The notes: generated by a model from the sequence alone, not told the origin. A stretch of DNA of 64,000 nt from Mycobacterium sp. shizuoka-1 (GCF_002723835.1 NZ_BEWG01000067.1:69104-133103), one strand, 5' to 3'; shown: positions 19,438 through 28,793, counted from the first letter of the stretch. Translations and numbers: made by a program.

Positions 19438-19668
19438 CACACCCCCCTCACCACGGAAACGCCCGCATCCAGAATGCGGCGTTGGTGCGGCGTTCGGACC
19501 GGAAAACGGATATTCGCGTCGCTTCTCGGCCAGCCTGGGCCGCCGCACCTGCGATCGGACGGCAAAGACCGGTGCGGGTCCCGCAGGCTCTCGAGGGGCG
19601 TGACCGCTTCGACGGTCGACAGGACGCACAGTTTCGACAATTTTGACAAAACACCGCGGATTTCCCAG

Positions 19669-19674
19669 TAACGT
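19669..19674 (+). promoter_or_regulatory. Leaderless -10 box before the membrane operon
   Basis: TAACGT, seven bases before GTG 19682, with TTGACA at 19643-19648 (20 bp spacing, slightly long). There is no Shine-Dalgarno before the GTG. This fits a leaderless transcript starting at the start codon itself. Inferred from pattern only. Confidence 0.5.
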
Positions 19675-19681
19675 CTGCGCC

Positions 19682-20383
19682 GTGGAATTGACGCTGCAGC
19701 GCATCGGTGCGTGGTGCGGGACGATCATGATCATCCTGTACGGAACAAGTCTGTCGGGGATCGCGCGGATGTTTCCGCCACTGTCACCCGTCTCCTCGCC
19801 GGAGGAGATCGCCGCGTTCTACGTCGATCACAAGATCTGGATCCGGATCGGCATCGCCGGGTGCCTGCTGACGTCGGTGATCGCGCTGCCATTCCTCGCC
19901 GCCATCGTGCTGCGGATCCGCCGGGTTGAGGGACAGTTCGGGATGCTGTCGGTGACGCAGCTGTTCGCCGCCACGATTTTCGTTCCGGCCTTGCTGTTTC
20001 CGTTCTTGATCATGGCGACGGCGGCGTTTCGGCCCGAGACCCGGCCGCCGGACATCACCCAGGCACTCAACGACGTGTTCTGGCTGATGTTCATCGGCAT
20101 CGTCGGCACGATCATCGTGCAGAACATCACGCTGGCGATCGCCTCATTCATCGACAAGACCGAGCCGCAGACCTTCCCCCGCTGGTACGGCTACCTCAAC
20201 CTGTGGGTGGCGCTGCTGTCGCTGCCCGGCTGCGTGGTCGTGGTGTTCAACGACGGACCGCTGGCCTGGCACGGGGTTTTCGCGTTCTACATCCCGGGTC
20301 TGGCACTGACGATCTGGCTGTTCTCCACGACCTATGTGCTGAACCGCGGCATCAAAGCCCAGCAGCTCGCCGAACGAGCATGA
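19682..20383 (+). CDS. Conserved membrane protein of the orphan oxidase operon
   Basis: 233 aa with about six or seven hydrophobic helices and no recognised domain. GTG 19682 (MELTLQRIGAWCG) is chosen because a -10-like TAACGT lies seven bases upstream. The stop overlaps the start of the next gene as ATGA (20380-20383), so it is translated together with a cytochrome oxidase subunit III-like protein and a small subunit IV-like protein. That suggests a membrane redox or assembly role, which is inference. The sequence does not resemble subunits I or II: no haem-ligand histidine pattern or CuA site is visible. Confidence 0.75.
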   Translation: MELTLQRIGAWCGTIMIILYGTSLSGIARMFPPLSPVSSPEEIAAFYVDHKIWIRIGIAGCLLTSVIALPFLAAIVLRIRRVEGQFGMLSVTQLFAATIFVPALLFPFLIMATAAFRPETRPPDITQALNDVFWLMFIGIVGTIIVQNITLAIASFIDKTEPQTFPRWYGYLNLWVALLSLPGCVVVVFNDGPLAWHGVFAFYIPGLALTIWLFSTTYVLNRGIKAQQLAERA

Positions 20384-20961
20384 CGGCGGCGGGTCACCCG
20401 GCCGCCACGCGACGCATCCCCGGCGAACAGGGCACCTGGGTATTCCTGCTCGGCGACATGGGGGTGTTCGCAGCCTTCTTCGCCACCTTCATGGTCGAAC
20501 GATCCAAGGCGCCAGAGGTTTTCGACGCGGCCCGCAAGACTTTGCACGTCAACATCGGACTGGTCAACACGTTGGTGTTGCTGACCAGTTCGCTGTTCGT
20601 GGTGGCCGCGATCGGAGCCATCCGGACCGGGGCGCGCTCGACGGCGTTCACGGCGCTGCTGATCGCGATGGGCTGCGGTGTGGTGTTCGTGGCGCTGAAG
20701 GTGACCGAGTACGTGTTGCTGGCCGGCGCCGGCCACGGCCCGGGCGGCAACCACTTCTACCTCTACTACTTCATCCTGACCGGGCTGCACCTGCTGCATG
20801 TGTGCATCGGGATCCTCGTGTTGGCGCTGATGCTCACCCAGACCAGACGCACCGAACTGTCGGCCACCCGGCTCGCGGTGATCGAGGGCGGCGGCTGCTT
20901 CTGGCACCTGGTCGACCTGTTGTGGATCGTCCTGTTCCCGCTGCTGTATCTGGTGAGCTGA
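20380..20961 (+). CDS. Cytochrome c oxidase subunit III-like protein (NorE-type)
   Basis: 193 aa, five membrane helices, a short haem-copper oxidase subunit III. Typical sequence is FLLGDMGVFAAFFATFMVER near the start, LTGLHLLHVCIGILVLALML in helix 4, and EGGGCFWHLVDLLWIVLFPLLYL at the end. There is no subunit I gene nearby, so it is an orphan, as NorE-like proteins often are near nitric oxide reductases. It starts in an ATGA overlap with the gene before and its stop shares one base with the next start. Confidence 0.85.
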   Translation: MTAAGHPAATRRIPGEQGTWVFLLGDMGVFAAFFATFMVERSKAPEVFDAARKTLHVNIGLVNTLVLLTSSLFVVAAIGAIRTGARSTAFTALLIAMGCGVVFVALKVTEYVLLAGAGHGPGGNHFYLYYFILTGLHLLHVCIGILVLALMLTQTRRTELSATRLAVIEGGGCFWHLVDLLWIVLFPLLYLVS

Positions 20962-21224
20962 TGCTGGCGTTCATGCGTAACCGGGCCGGCGTGAGCTGGC
21001 TGATCCTGGTGGCCTTCACGTTGGCGTCGTGGGCCTTCGGTGCCGACCACGGCACCGGCTCCCTGGTGGCGGTCGCCGTGCTGGGCATCGCCGCGATCAA
21101 GGTGCGGCTGGTGGGGCTGGACTTCATGGAATTGCGGCACGCGCCGATCCCGCTGCGGGCGGCCTTCGAGGTGTACTGCGTGGCGTTGTGGGCGCTGCTG
21201 TCCGGCCTGTATCTGTGGCTGTGA
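20961..21224 (+). CDS. Small cytochrome oxidase subunit IV-like membrane protein
   Basis: 87 aa with two or three hydrophobic segments (VSWLILVAFTLASWAFG, LVAVAVLGIAAIKVRLVGLDFMEL, YCVALWALLSGLYLWL). The central motif IKVRLVGLDFMELRHAP resembles the prokaryotic subunit IV / NorF-like family that accompanies subunit III. It shares one base with the upstream stop (20961), so it is translated with it. It ends 5 bp from the convergent ligase gene. Confidence 0.75.
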   Translation: MLAFMRNRAGVSWLILVAFTLASWAFGADHGTGSLVAVAVLGIAAIKVRLVGLDFMELRHAPIPLRAAFEVYCVALWALLSGLYLWL

Positions 21225-21229
21225 CACCG

Positions 21230-22609
21230 TCAGCCGACGGCACTCAGGACGTGGCGCAGCTTTCCGTTGCGAGGATTCACTTCGGGACGCTCGTGGGCCA
21301 GCTCGATGATCACCGCGCCGATTCGCTGGGCGGCCAGGAATGCTTCGAGTCGCCGGCACACCTCCGTCCAGACCGCGGACCGCTCGCTGCCGGCCTCTTC
21401 ATCCAGCCTGACGATGAGCCTTGCCGGCGCGGTTTGAATGATCTGATAGCGCAACACCCCGGGTGTCTCTTCGACGGCGGTCGCGATCGCCATCGGCATC
21501 ACCACCACCTGGTTGCCCTCTCGCCCAGGCAGTTTCAGCAACTCGTCGGTCCGGCCCTCCGGCGTCACGGTCGGCAACGGGCTGCCGCATGAGCACGGGT
21601 CGGCGTCGACGACGACGCTGTCGCCCAGCTCGTAGCGGATCAGCGGCTGCACATAGTTGGCCAGGTTGGTCAACAGCAGGGAATCGGATCGGTGCCCGGG
21701 TGGCACCACATCGCCGGAGCTGTCGATGGGCTCGACCAGATACCAGTCGGTGTTCAGGTGCAGGTTGCCCAGGCGACACGGCAGCGACAGCGGGGTGGCT
21801 TCCGAAGCGTTGTAGGTCTCGGTCACAACGCAGCCGAAGACGTCCCGCGCGCGTTGCCGGACATTCGGCAGTAGCAGTTCACCCCCGCTGGTGATGACGA
21901 GCGGCCGGATGTGGAGCCGCCCAGCCTCCTGTTCTTCGATGAGCACACTGAGCGCGCTGGCATAGGTGCCCAACAGCACTGGCTGGAACTCGTTGAGATT
22001 GGCGACGAGCTCCGGCAGCGGGTCGAGCACCGAGAAGAAGCGGGAGTATCGGCGCCGCACCGGATGTGCGCGCAGCCGACGCTCGAACATCACGGTCGAC
22101 ACGAAGTGCCCGCCGGTGGCGAAGACCGCAGCCTGGCGCGCCCCGTGGCCGAGAACTCGAAGCAGCAGCCCCGGCGGCAACACCCCGGCCGACCGCGCAT
22201 ACGTCAGCCCGAACATCACCGACAACGCCCGACGATCCTGGATCAGCAGCGCCGGATCGGCCGTCGACCCCGACGTGGTGAACACGACGTACTCGCCGAA
22301 CATGTCGCGTCCAATGTTGGCGGGATCGGCGACCCATGCCGAGACGCCGGTCCTGGTCAACTTTGGGTCGGTGACCCATTCGTCGAATCTGGCCATCAGT
22401 TCGGGCTTGTACACGGCGGGAAGTGAGGGAAGCGATGCCAAACTCACCGGACCGTGCCGAACATCGCGGTAGTGCCCGGCGTAGAACCGCGAATGAGTAC
22501 GGGCGTACGCGACCAGGGCTTGCAACCGCGGCGCCTGTCGGGCCGTGACAGCCCCGGCGCCACCTCGGGTGGTGCGCCACGCATCCCAGGCCACCCCGAA
22601 AGCCTTCAT
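21230..22609 (-). CDS. Phenylacetate-CoA ligase-like adenylate-forming enzyme
   Basis: 459 aa protein of the phenylacetate-CoA ligase / coenzyme F390 synthetase-like branch of the adenylate-forming family. The nucleotide-binding loop is TTSGSTADPALL (about residues 111-122). The second core motif is YNASEATPL, and the hinge aspartate is in RYELGD. It would adenylate a carboxylate; the substrate is not readable. ATG 22609 (MKAFGVAWDAW) leaves 31 bp to the divergent P-type ATPase start; a longer frame from 22642 would overlap that start. The shared region suggests joint regulation. Confidence 0.8.
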   Translation of the reverse strand: MKAFGVAWDAWRTTRGGAGAVTARQAPRLQALVAYARTHSRFYAGHYRDVRHGPVSLASLPSLPAVYKPELMARFDEWVTDPKLTRTGVSAWVADPANIGRDMFGEYVVFTTSGSTADPALLIQDRRALSVMFGLTYARSAGVLPPGLLLRVLGHGARQAAVFATGGHFVSTVMFERRLRAHPVRRRYSRFFSVLDPLPELVANLNEFQPVLLGTYASALSVLIEEQEAGRLHIRPLVITSGGELLLPNVRQRARDVFGCVVTETYNASEATPLSLPCRLGNLHLNTDWYLVEPIDSSGDVVPPGHRSDSLLLTNLANYVQPLIRYELGDSVVVDADPCSCGSPLPTVTPEGRTDELLKLPGREGNQVVVMPMAIATAVEETPGVLRYQIIQTAPARLIVRLDEEAGSERSAVWTEVCRRLEAFLAAQRIGAVIIELAHERPEVNPRNGKLRHVLSAVG

Positions 22610-22640
22610 ATCGCCATCAACATACGACACAATCAGCGCC

Positions 22641-25205
22641 ATGGGGCCCCCGGTACGGATGGGCGGGCTATCGGCTCAGGAAGCCGCGCGGCGGCTGGCG
22701 ACCGATGGGCCCAACGAGCTGCCCACGGCGAAACGACGCAACCTGTTGCAAGAGGTCTGGGACGTCGTCCGCCAGCCGATGCTGCTGCTACTGCTCGGCG
22801 CGGGCGCCGTCAACTTCGCACTGGCCGAACCGCTCGACGGCGCGATGCTCATGGCCTTCGTTCTCGTCGTGCTGGCCATCTCGATCTACCAGGAGCACAA
22901 GACCGAGAACGCACTGGCAGCGCTGCGTGACCTGTCCTCGCCGCGCGCCCTGGTGATCCGCGACGGCCAGCAGGTCCGCATCGCCGGACGCGATGTGGTC
23001 CGCGGAGACGTGATCCTGCTGGCCGAGGGCGACCGGGTACCTGCCGACGCAATCCTGTTGGACGGCACCAACTTCTCGGTGGACGAATCAGCCCTGACCG
23101 GGGAATCGGTCCCGGTGCGGAAGACCGCAGGCTCGGCAGAGCAGTTGTCGGCCGACATGGGGCAACCGGGCGGCGATGCCACCCCGTGGGTGTTCTCCGG
23201 CACGCTCGCGGTCAAGGGGCACGCCATTGCGGTGGCCAAGGAGACCGGTGCCGGAACCGAACTGGGCAAGATCGGCGCGGCGCTGCGCACGATCGGCGCC
23301 GAACGCACCCCACTGGAGCGCGAGATCGACCGCCTCGTAACCGTGCTGGCGATCATCGGGGTGCTGGCCGCCGCGGTGGTCGTAGTGGTGTACGGGCTGA
23401 CCCGGGGACACTGGCTCAGTGGTCTGCTGGCCGGCATCGCGACCGCGATGGCATTGCTGCCCGAGGAGTTCCCGGTCGTCCTGGCCGTCTTCCTCGCCCT
23501 CGGGGCCTGGCGGATGTCGCAGAAGCACGTGTTGACCCGCCGTCCACCGGTGATCGAGACCCTGGGATCGGCCACCGCATTGTGTGTGGACAAGACCGGG
23601 ACGCTGACGATGAACCGGATGACTGTGCGGGAGTTCATCGTCGACGGGCACGCCTATCCGGTCGACGATCGACCACTGCCCGAGGAACTGCACCGGATCA
23701 CCGAGTTCGCGATGCTCGCCTCGCCCGTCGACCCGTTCGACCCGATGGACAAGGCCTTTCGCGAACTGGGTGCCAAGCATCTGGCGGGAACCGAGCACCT
23801 GCACGACGATTGGACTCTGGTGCGCGAATACCCGCTCTCGGAGAAGTTGTTGGCGCTCTCGCACGTGTGGCGCTCACCCGACGGTGGGCAGTTCGTCATC
23901 GCCGCCAAGGGCGCGCCGGAGGCGATCGCCGACCTGTGTCACTTCGACGCCGGCCACCTCGCACGACTGACCGAGCAGGTCGAGGACGCCGCCGCCGGCG
24001 GCCAGCGCCTGCTCGCCGTCGCCTACGCTTACTTCGACGGCGAGGCCGAGCTACCGGATCACCAGCATGACTACGATTTTCGCTATCTCGGCCTGGTCGG
24101 GCTGCACGATCCGGTTCGACCCGGGGTAGCCGATGCCGTCGCGGAGTGTCGCCGGGCATCGGTGCGGACCATCATGATCACCGGGGACTACCCCGGGACG
24201 GCGCTGGCCATCGCCCGCGAGATCGGACTCGACCATGAGGCCGGCTGCATCACCGGGCGCGAATTGCAGACCATGCCTGCTGACGAGTTGGCCGAGCGGA
24301 TACGGACGGTCAGCGTGTTCGCCCGAATGGTGCCCGAGCAGAAACTGCAGCTCGTTCGCGCGTTGCAGGCCAACGGCGAGGTGGTCGGCATGACCGGTGA
24401 CGGCGTGAACGATGCGCCGGCACTGAAGGCTGCTGACATCGGAATCGCCATGGGCGCCAACGGAACCGATGTGGCCAGAGAATCAGCCGGACTGGTCATC
24501 ACCGACGACGACTTCTCCTCGATCGTCGCCGGGGTGCGGCAGGGCCGGGGAATCTTTGACAACCTCCGCAAGGCCATGTCATACGTGATCGCGGTCCACC
24601 TTCCCATCGTCGGCATGTCGCTCATCCCGGTCTTCGTCGCCGATTGGCCTCTGGTATTGCTCCCAGTCCAGATCGCTTTCCTCGAGCTGATCATCGATCC
24701 GGCCTGTTCGGTGGTCTTCGAGGCCGAACAGATCGATCCCAAGGTCATGGAAGGGCCGCCGCGCGGTGTCGACGAACCCATGTTCGGACCACGGGTGCTG
24801 GCGATCGCTTGCCTGCAGGGCTTGTCGGTGCTCGCAGCGACGATCTGCGTCTACCTGTGGGCCGTGTGGAGCCATCACGCCGACGACGTCGTGCGTTCTG
24901 TCACCTTCGCGACGCTTCTCATCGGCAATGTGGCCCTCATCGTGGTGAATCGCTCGTGGCGGCTCACCATCTGGAGAACCTTCCGGGAGCGTCGCAACGC
25001 TGCGCTGAAGTGGATCCTCTTCGGCGCCCCTGCGCTGCTCGTCCTGATCCTGACGGTGCCCGCGTTGCGGCACGCCTTCAATTTCGGGCCGCTGCCGGCG
25101 CTGGGATGGGCCATCGCGGTTGTTGCCGGCGCCGCCGGCGTGGTGTGGTTCGAGATCTACAAAGCCGTTGCCGCTCACCGAATCACCAGAAAGGTGAAGT
25201 CGTGA
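22641..25205 (+). CDS. Cation-transporting P-type ATPase (CtpF/P2-like)
   Basis: 854 aa P-type ATPase with all catalytic motifs: actuator LTGES (about 153-157), phosphorylation site DKTGTLT (D317) and hinge MTGDGVNDAP. Membrane helix 4 carries PEEFP, the pattern of calcium/manganese-like P2 pumps and mycobacterial CtpF, and not the CPC of copper pumps. About ten membrane helices; no N-terminal metal-binding domain. In M. tuberculosis the related ctpF belongs to the DosR hypoxia regulon. A second ATG lies at 22659. The stop overlaps the GTG of the oxidoreductase gene (25202-25205). Confidence 0.9.
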   Translation: MGPPVRMGGLSAQEAARRLATDGPNELPTAKRRNLLQEVWDVVRQPMLLLLLGAGAVNFALAEPLDGAMLMAFVLVVLAISIYQEHKTENALAALRDLSSPRALVIRDGQQVRIAGRDVVRGDVILLAEGDRVPADAILLDGTNFSVDESALTGESVPVRKTAGSAEQLSADMGQPGGDATPWVFSGTLAVKGHAIAVAKETGAGTELGKIGAALRTIGAERTPLEREIDRLVTVLAIIGVLAAAVVVVVYGLTRGHWLSGLLAGIATAMALLPEEFPVVLAVFLALGAWRMSQKHVLTRRPPVIETLGSATALCVDKTGTLTMNRMTVREFIVDGHAYPVDDRPLPEELHRITEFAMLASPVDPFDPMDKAFRELGAKHLAGTEHLHDDWTLVREYPLSEKLLALSHVWRSPDGGQFVIAAKGAPEAIADLCHFDAGHLARLTEQVEDAAAGGQRLLAVAYAYFDGEAELPDHQHDYDFRYLGLVGLHDPVRPGVADAVAECRRASVRTIMITGDYPGTALAIAREIGLDHEAGCITGRELQTMPADELAERIRTVSVFARMVPEQKLQLVRALQANGEVVGMTGDGVNDAPALKAADIGIAMGANGTDVARESAGLVITDDDFSSIVAGVRQGRGIFDNLRKAMSYVIAVHLPIVGMSLIPVFVADWPLVLLPVQIAFLELIIDPACSVVFEAEQIDPKVMEGPPRGVDEPMFGPRVLAIACLQGLSVLAATICVYLWAVWSHHADDVVRSVTFATLLIGNVALIVVNRSWRLTIWRTFRERRNAALKWILFGAPALLVLILTVPALRHAFNFGPLPALGWAIAVVAGAAGVVWFEIYKAVAAHRITRKVKS

Positions 25206-26332
25206 AACGGGTTCCGTCGGTCTCGGTCGGTCTGCAGATCGGCACGCAACCTCCGCTGACCGCGCTGCGTGCCTTTCTGGCCGGAGCGCGGGTGATGAGA
25301 CTCGACTCGGTGATGGTCATCGACCATTTCCAGAATGTCTTCCCCACCTCGATCTGGGATCGCGACTTGACGTGGCTTGCCGCACACCGCAGCACGCCGC
25401 ACGAATTCTTCGACTACCAGGTCCTACTGGGCCATCTCGCCTCCCGTATCGGCTCCCTTCGCCTGGGAGTCGGTGTGACCGAGCCCATCCGGCGCCACCC
25501 CCTGGTCATCGCCCAGGCCATGATGACGCTGTCGCATCTGACCAAAAGCGCCCCAATCCTCGGTATCGGGGCCGGCGAACGGATGAACCTCGACCCTTAC
25601 GGATTGGACCCTTCCGAGCCGGTGGCCCGCTTGGAGGAGGCGTTACACATCATCCGTCACTGCTTCTCCGGGTCAGGGCCGATCACGTTCTCCGGCAAGC
25701 ACTTCAAGCTAGACCGGGCGACGATGGACCTCAAGCCGGCCCGCGGACGGACACCACAGATCTGGGTGGCCGGACATGGTCGGCGGATGCTCGGTCTGAC
25801 GGGACGCTACGGGGACGGGTGGTATCCCGCTACTGTCGCCTCCCCCGCCGAATATGCGACCAAACTTGAGGTCGTGCGGGTCGCCGCACGCAACGCCGGG
25901 CGGGACCCCGCCTCGATCACCCCTGCCCTACATCGCTTTCTGGTGGTCGGCCGATCCGAGTCAGAAGTGCGGGCCATGCTGGGCACCAAATCGATTCGCG
26001 CGCTCGGGCTGATGGCGCCGGCCGATGTGTGGCGACAAGCCGGAGTGGAGCACCCGTTCGGCGCGCACTTCAATCCTCTCGTCGACTTCGTGCCTGACCA
26101 CTATGACCGCCGGACGATGGACGATGCCATCGATGCCGTGCCCACCGAGGTGTTGACCGAAGGGCCGCTGCTGTGGGGCACTCCTGAGCGCATTGTGGGG
26201 AGGCTTCACGAGTTTCACTCAGCCGGCCTGCGGCATGTGGTCTTGGCGCCCGTCTCAGGGCTGATCTCCAAGCGCGCCGCCCTCTACAGCCTGCGGGCCA
26301 CCGGAATGATCGCTCGCGCGCTCGCCCGCTGA
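25202..26332 (+). CDS. LLM-class (F420-dependent-type) oxidoreductase
   Basis: 376 aa TIM-barrel protein of the luciferase-like monooxygenase family, in the branch that uses F420 in mycobacteria. Recognisable parts are DSVMVIDHFQNVFP near residue 38, LGVGVTEPIRRHPLVIAQAMMTL and TGRYGDGWYPA. The GTG start overlaps the pump stop as GTGA, so both are in one operon. The last 78 bp overlap antisense with the convergent hydrolase gene. The cofactor assignment is by family resemblance, and the substrate is unknown. Confidence 0.85.
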   Translation: MKRVPSVSVGLQIGTQPPLTALRAFLAGARVMRLDSVMVIDHFQNVFPTSIWDRDLTWLAAHRSTPHEFFDYQVLLGHLASRIGSLRLGVGVTEPIRRHPLVIAQAMMTLSHLTKSAPILGIGAGERMNLDPYGLDPSEPVARLEEALHIIRHCFSGSGPITFSGKHFKLDRATMDLKPARGRTPQIWVAGHGRRMLGLTGRYGDGWYPATVASPAEYATKLEVVRVAARNAGRDPASITPALHRFLVVGRSESEVRAMLGTKSIRALGLMAPADVWRQAGVEHPFGAHFNPLVDFVPDHYDRRTMDDAIDAVPTEVLTEGPLLWGTPERIVGRLHEFHSAGLRHVVLAPVSGLISKRAALYSLRATGMIARALAR

Positions 26333-27235
26333 GCCGTCGAGGAGCGTGATGAGTTCCGCGACTCGACCGAGCACGAGCGGAAGGCATTCGTTGAACAGAA
26401 GGTGGTGATCGGTGTCGAAGACGACCAGCTCTTTTGCGGGAGCCGCAATCCGGGCGAAGACCTGCTTGGTGTAGTCCAGGCTGAACAAGGGGTCACCACG
26501 CCCTGCCACCACCACGATGGGGCATGTGATGGCGCCACTTCGGACCCCACTCATGTCAGCACTTAACAGATCGGCCAGGAAGGCAAGCGGGTAAGTGCGC
26601 AAGCTCAGGGGGTCCAGCAAGAACTGCTCGGCGGTCCATGGCTCACGACAGACCCGAGCGATGTCGAGATAGACACTGAAGGAGATCGGTAGCCGGGGCA
26701 CGAACGTGGCCAGCAGGCGCAGTCCACGCATCGCCGGACGATACGCACGCTGAAGCATGGGCGGAAACCGTGACACCGTGATGGATGCGGGTAGTTCGGG
26801 ATCGAGGATGTTGTGGGCGACCACGCCGGCCAGCTGACAGTCGCGGGTCGCGACGATCATCGCCAGCACTCCGCCCTGACTCGAGCCCACCACCACCGGC
26901 CATCGACCGAATCGAGCACGCGCCCAAGACGTCGCGTCCAGTGCGTTGGCAACCAGGCTCTCCAAACGCAGGAGCCGACCCACGCGTGGGCTTTTGCCGT
27001 GCCCTTCGAAGTGGACGCCCACGACGGTGATGCCCGCATCGGCAAGTCCGTCACAGAACTCCTCATAGAACAGCGGATGCGTCATGGTTCCGGGCAGGAA
27101 CACTGCCACTGGTCCACCAGACTGGCCATGCCACACCGAGAGCACTATCGGCACGCCGCAGGAGGTGATGGTCACCTCCTCGTAGCGCTCGGGGTGCTCC
27201 ACCTCATTGCGTAGTCGCTGACCTCTGTCACGCAT
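26255..27235 (-). CDS. Alpha/beta hydrolase
   Basis: 326 aa alpha/beta hydrolase with a complete triad pattern: nucleophile serine in GSSQGG (S119), aspartate in GRGDPLF and histidine in DTDHHLLF. The oxyanion region is FLPGTMTHPLFYEEF. Its 3' end overlaps 78 bp of the convergent oxidoreductase gene, in a region where both proteins are already past their conserved cores. The 5' region is shared with the divergent beta-CASP gene and contains a DosR-like palindrome 72 bp upstream. Hydrolase class is sure, substrate not. Confidence 0.85.
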   Translation of the reverse strand: MRDRGQRLRNEVEHPERYEEVTITSCGVPIVLSVWHGQSGGPVAVFLPGTMTHPLFYEEFCDGLADAGITVVGVHFEGHGKSPRVGRLLRLESLVANALDATSWARARFGRWPVVVGSSQGGVLAMIVATRDCQLAGVVAHNILDPELPASITVSRFPPMLQRAYRPAMRGLRLLATFVPRLPISFSVYLDIARVCREPWTAEQFLLDPLSLRTYPLAFLADLLSADMSGVRSGAITCPIVVVAGRGDPLFSLDYTKQVFARIAAPAKELVVFDTDHHLLFNECLPLVLGRVAELITLLDGSAGERASDHSGGPQAVEGGALGDQP

Positions 27236-27306
27236 GGCCGTCCCTCCGCCAGAGCCGTCGGTGCGGGTACTTCAGCAACCCCACCGCCCGAGCCCTCGCC
27301 ATACCA

Positions 27307-27320
27307 GGGCCATAGGTCCC
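27307..27320. promoter_or_regulatory. DosR-like palindromic box
   Basis: GGGCCATAGGTCCC, matching about 11 of the 14 core positions of the mycobacterial DosR (dormancy regulator) consensus. It lies between the divergent hydrolase and beta-CASP genes. Its centre is about 65 bp upstream of the possible leaderless start at 27379, which is where distal DosR sites are often found. Only one box was recognised; binding is inferred. Confidence 0.6.
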
Positions 27321-27378
27321 AGACCCGGAGATCAATCAGCATCTCGGACATCCGGACCGTCTCTGACAGACTGGCCCC

Positions 27379-28770
27379 ATGCCCGGTGATAGCCGATCGC
27401 GCAACGTCGAACTCAGCTTGCGCAGCCTAGGCGCCGCCAACACCGTCACCGGCTCCAAACACCTGCTGGAAGCCGACGGCAAACGAATCCTGGTGGACTG
27501 CGGCCTCTTTCAGGGTGTGAAGAACCTGCGCGAGCTCAACTGGGCGCCCCTGGCGATCGACCCCTCGAGTATCGATGCGGTCATCGTGACCCACGCCCAC
27601 CTCGATCACACCGGGTACCTGCCCCGGTTGGTGCGCGAAGGCTTCCGCGGGCCCATCGTGTCCACCGAGGCGACCGCTGCGGTCGCCGAGATCATCCTGC
27701 GGGACAGCGCCTACCTGCAGGAGCGGGACGCGGCTTTTCTCAACAAGCACAAGGCCAGCAAGCATCACCCTGCCCTGCCGCTATATGACAGCGAGGACGC
27801 CCAGAGCGCCATCGACCTGTTCGACACCCGTCCGTTCGGAGCCGAGTTCAGCGTCACCGACACCGGGGCGGCGGTGACGTTCCGCCGAGCCGGGCACATC
27901 CTCGGCGCGGCGACTGTCGAGGTGGTGTGGCACGGCCGGCGCATCGTGTTCACCGGTGACCTGGGCCGCTACGACGACCCGGTGATGCTCGATCCCGACC
28001 CGGTGACGACCGCGGACTACGTGGTGATGGAGTCGACCTACGGCGATCGTCTGCATGACCGGGCCGACCCTGCCGACGCACTGGCCGACGTCGTCGACTC
28101 GACGGTAGCGCGCGGCGGCACCGTGGTGATCCCGGCGTTCGCGGTCGGCCGGGCCCAGACGCTGCTCTACCACCTCTGGCAGTTGCGCTCCGCGGGCAGG
28201 TTGCCCGACCTCCCGGTCTACCTGGACAGCCCGATGGCGATCAATGCCAGCAATCTACTGGGCGCCTTCCGCAGTGACCACCGGCTGCGGCCAGAGGTCT
28301 ACGAGGGTATGTGCGCCATGGCGACGTACACCCGCGACGCCGAGCAATCCAGGGCGATCTCGGCCAGCCGCGAGCCCAAGATCGTGATCTCGGCCAGCGG
28401 AATGGCCACCGGTGGCCGCATCCTGCACCATCTCAAGGCGTTCGCCCCGGACCCACGGAACACGATCATGGTCACCGGCTATCAGGTGCCCGGCACCCGC
28501 GGCGCAGCGATTGCGGCCGGTCAGCGCTTTGTGCGGATCTACGGCGAGTGGATTCCGATCAACGCCCAGGTCGCCAACCTGGCGATGCTGTCGGCGCACG
28601 CCGACGCCGATGAACTCATCCGCTGGGCATCCGGTTTCAGCACACCGCCGCGACGGGTCTTCGTGGTCCACGGCGAACCCCAGCCGGCCGACACGTTGCG
28701 TACCCGACTGGACCGTGAATTCGGCTGGCAGGGAAGAGTTCCGCGGCCGAATCAAGTGTTCAGCCTGTGA
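27379..28770 (+). CDS. Beta-CASP metallo-beta-lactamase-fold ribonuclease
   Basis: 463 aa MBL-fold protein with the metal motif THAHLDHTG (H72, H74, D76, H77), the later ligand region RRAGHILGAATVEV, and the beta-CASP part (ASGMATGGRILHHL, VTGYQVPGTRG, LSAHADADEL). This is the architecture of CPSF-like RNA nucleases. CAGACT six bases before the ATG and no Shine-Dalgarno suggest a leaderless message. A DosR-like box upstream would make it a hypoxia-induced RNase. It ends 23 bp before tRNA-Asn on the other strand. Confidence 0.88.
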   Translation: MPGDSRSRNVELSLRSLGAANTVTGSKHLLEADGKRILVDCGLFQGVKNLRELNWAPLAIDPSSIDAVIVTHAHLDHTGYLPRLVREGFRGPIVSTEATAAVAEIILRDSAYLQERDAAFLNKHKASKHHPALPLYDSEDAQSAIDLFDTRPFGAEFSVTDTGAAVTFRRAGHILGAATVEVVWHGRRIVFTGDLGRYDDPVMLDPDPVTTADYVVMESTYGDRLHDRADPADALADVVDSTVARGGTVVIPAFAVGRAQTLLYHLWQLRSAGRLPDLPVYLDSPMAINASNLLGAFRSDHRLRPEVYEGMCAMATYTRDAEQSRAISASREPKIVISASGMATGGRILHHLKAFAPDPRNTIMVTGYQVPGTRGAAIAAGQRFVRIYGEWIPINAQVANLAMLSAHADADELIRWASGFSTPPRRVFVVHGEPQPADTLRTRLDREFGWQGRVPRPNQVFSL

Positions 28771-28793
28771 CGCCACCGGCGAGGCGGCCCTGG

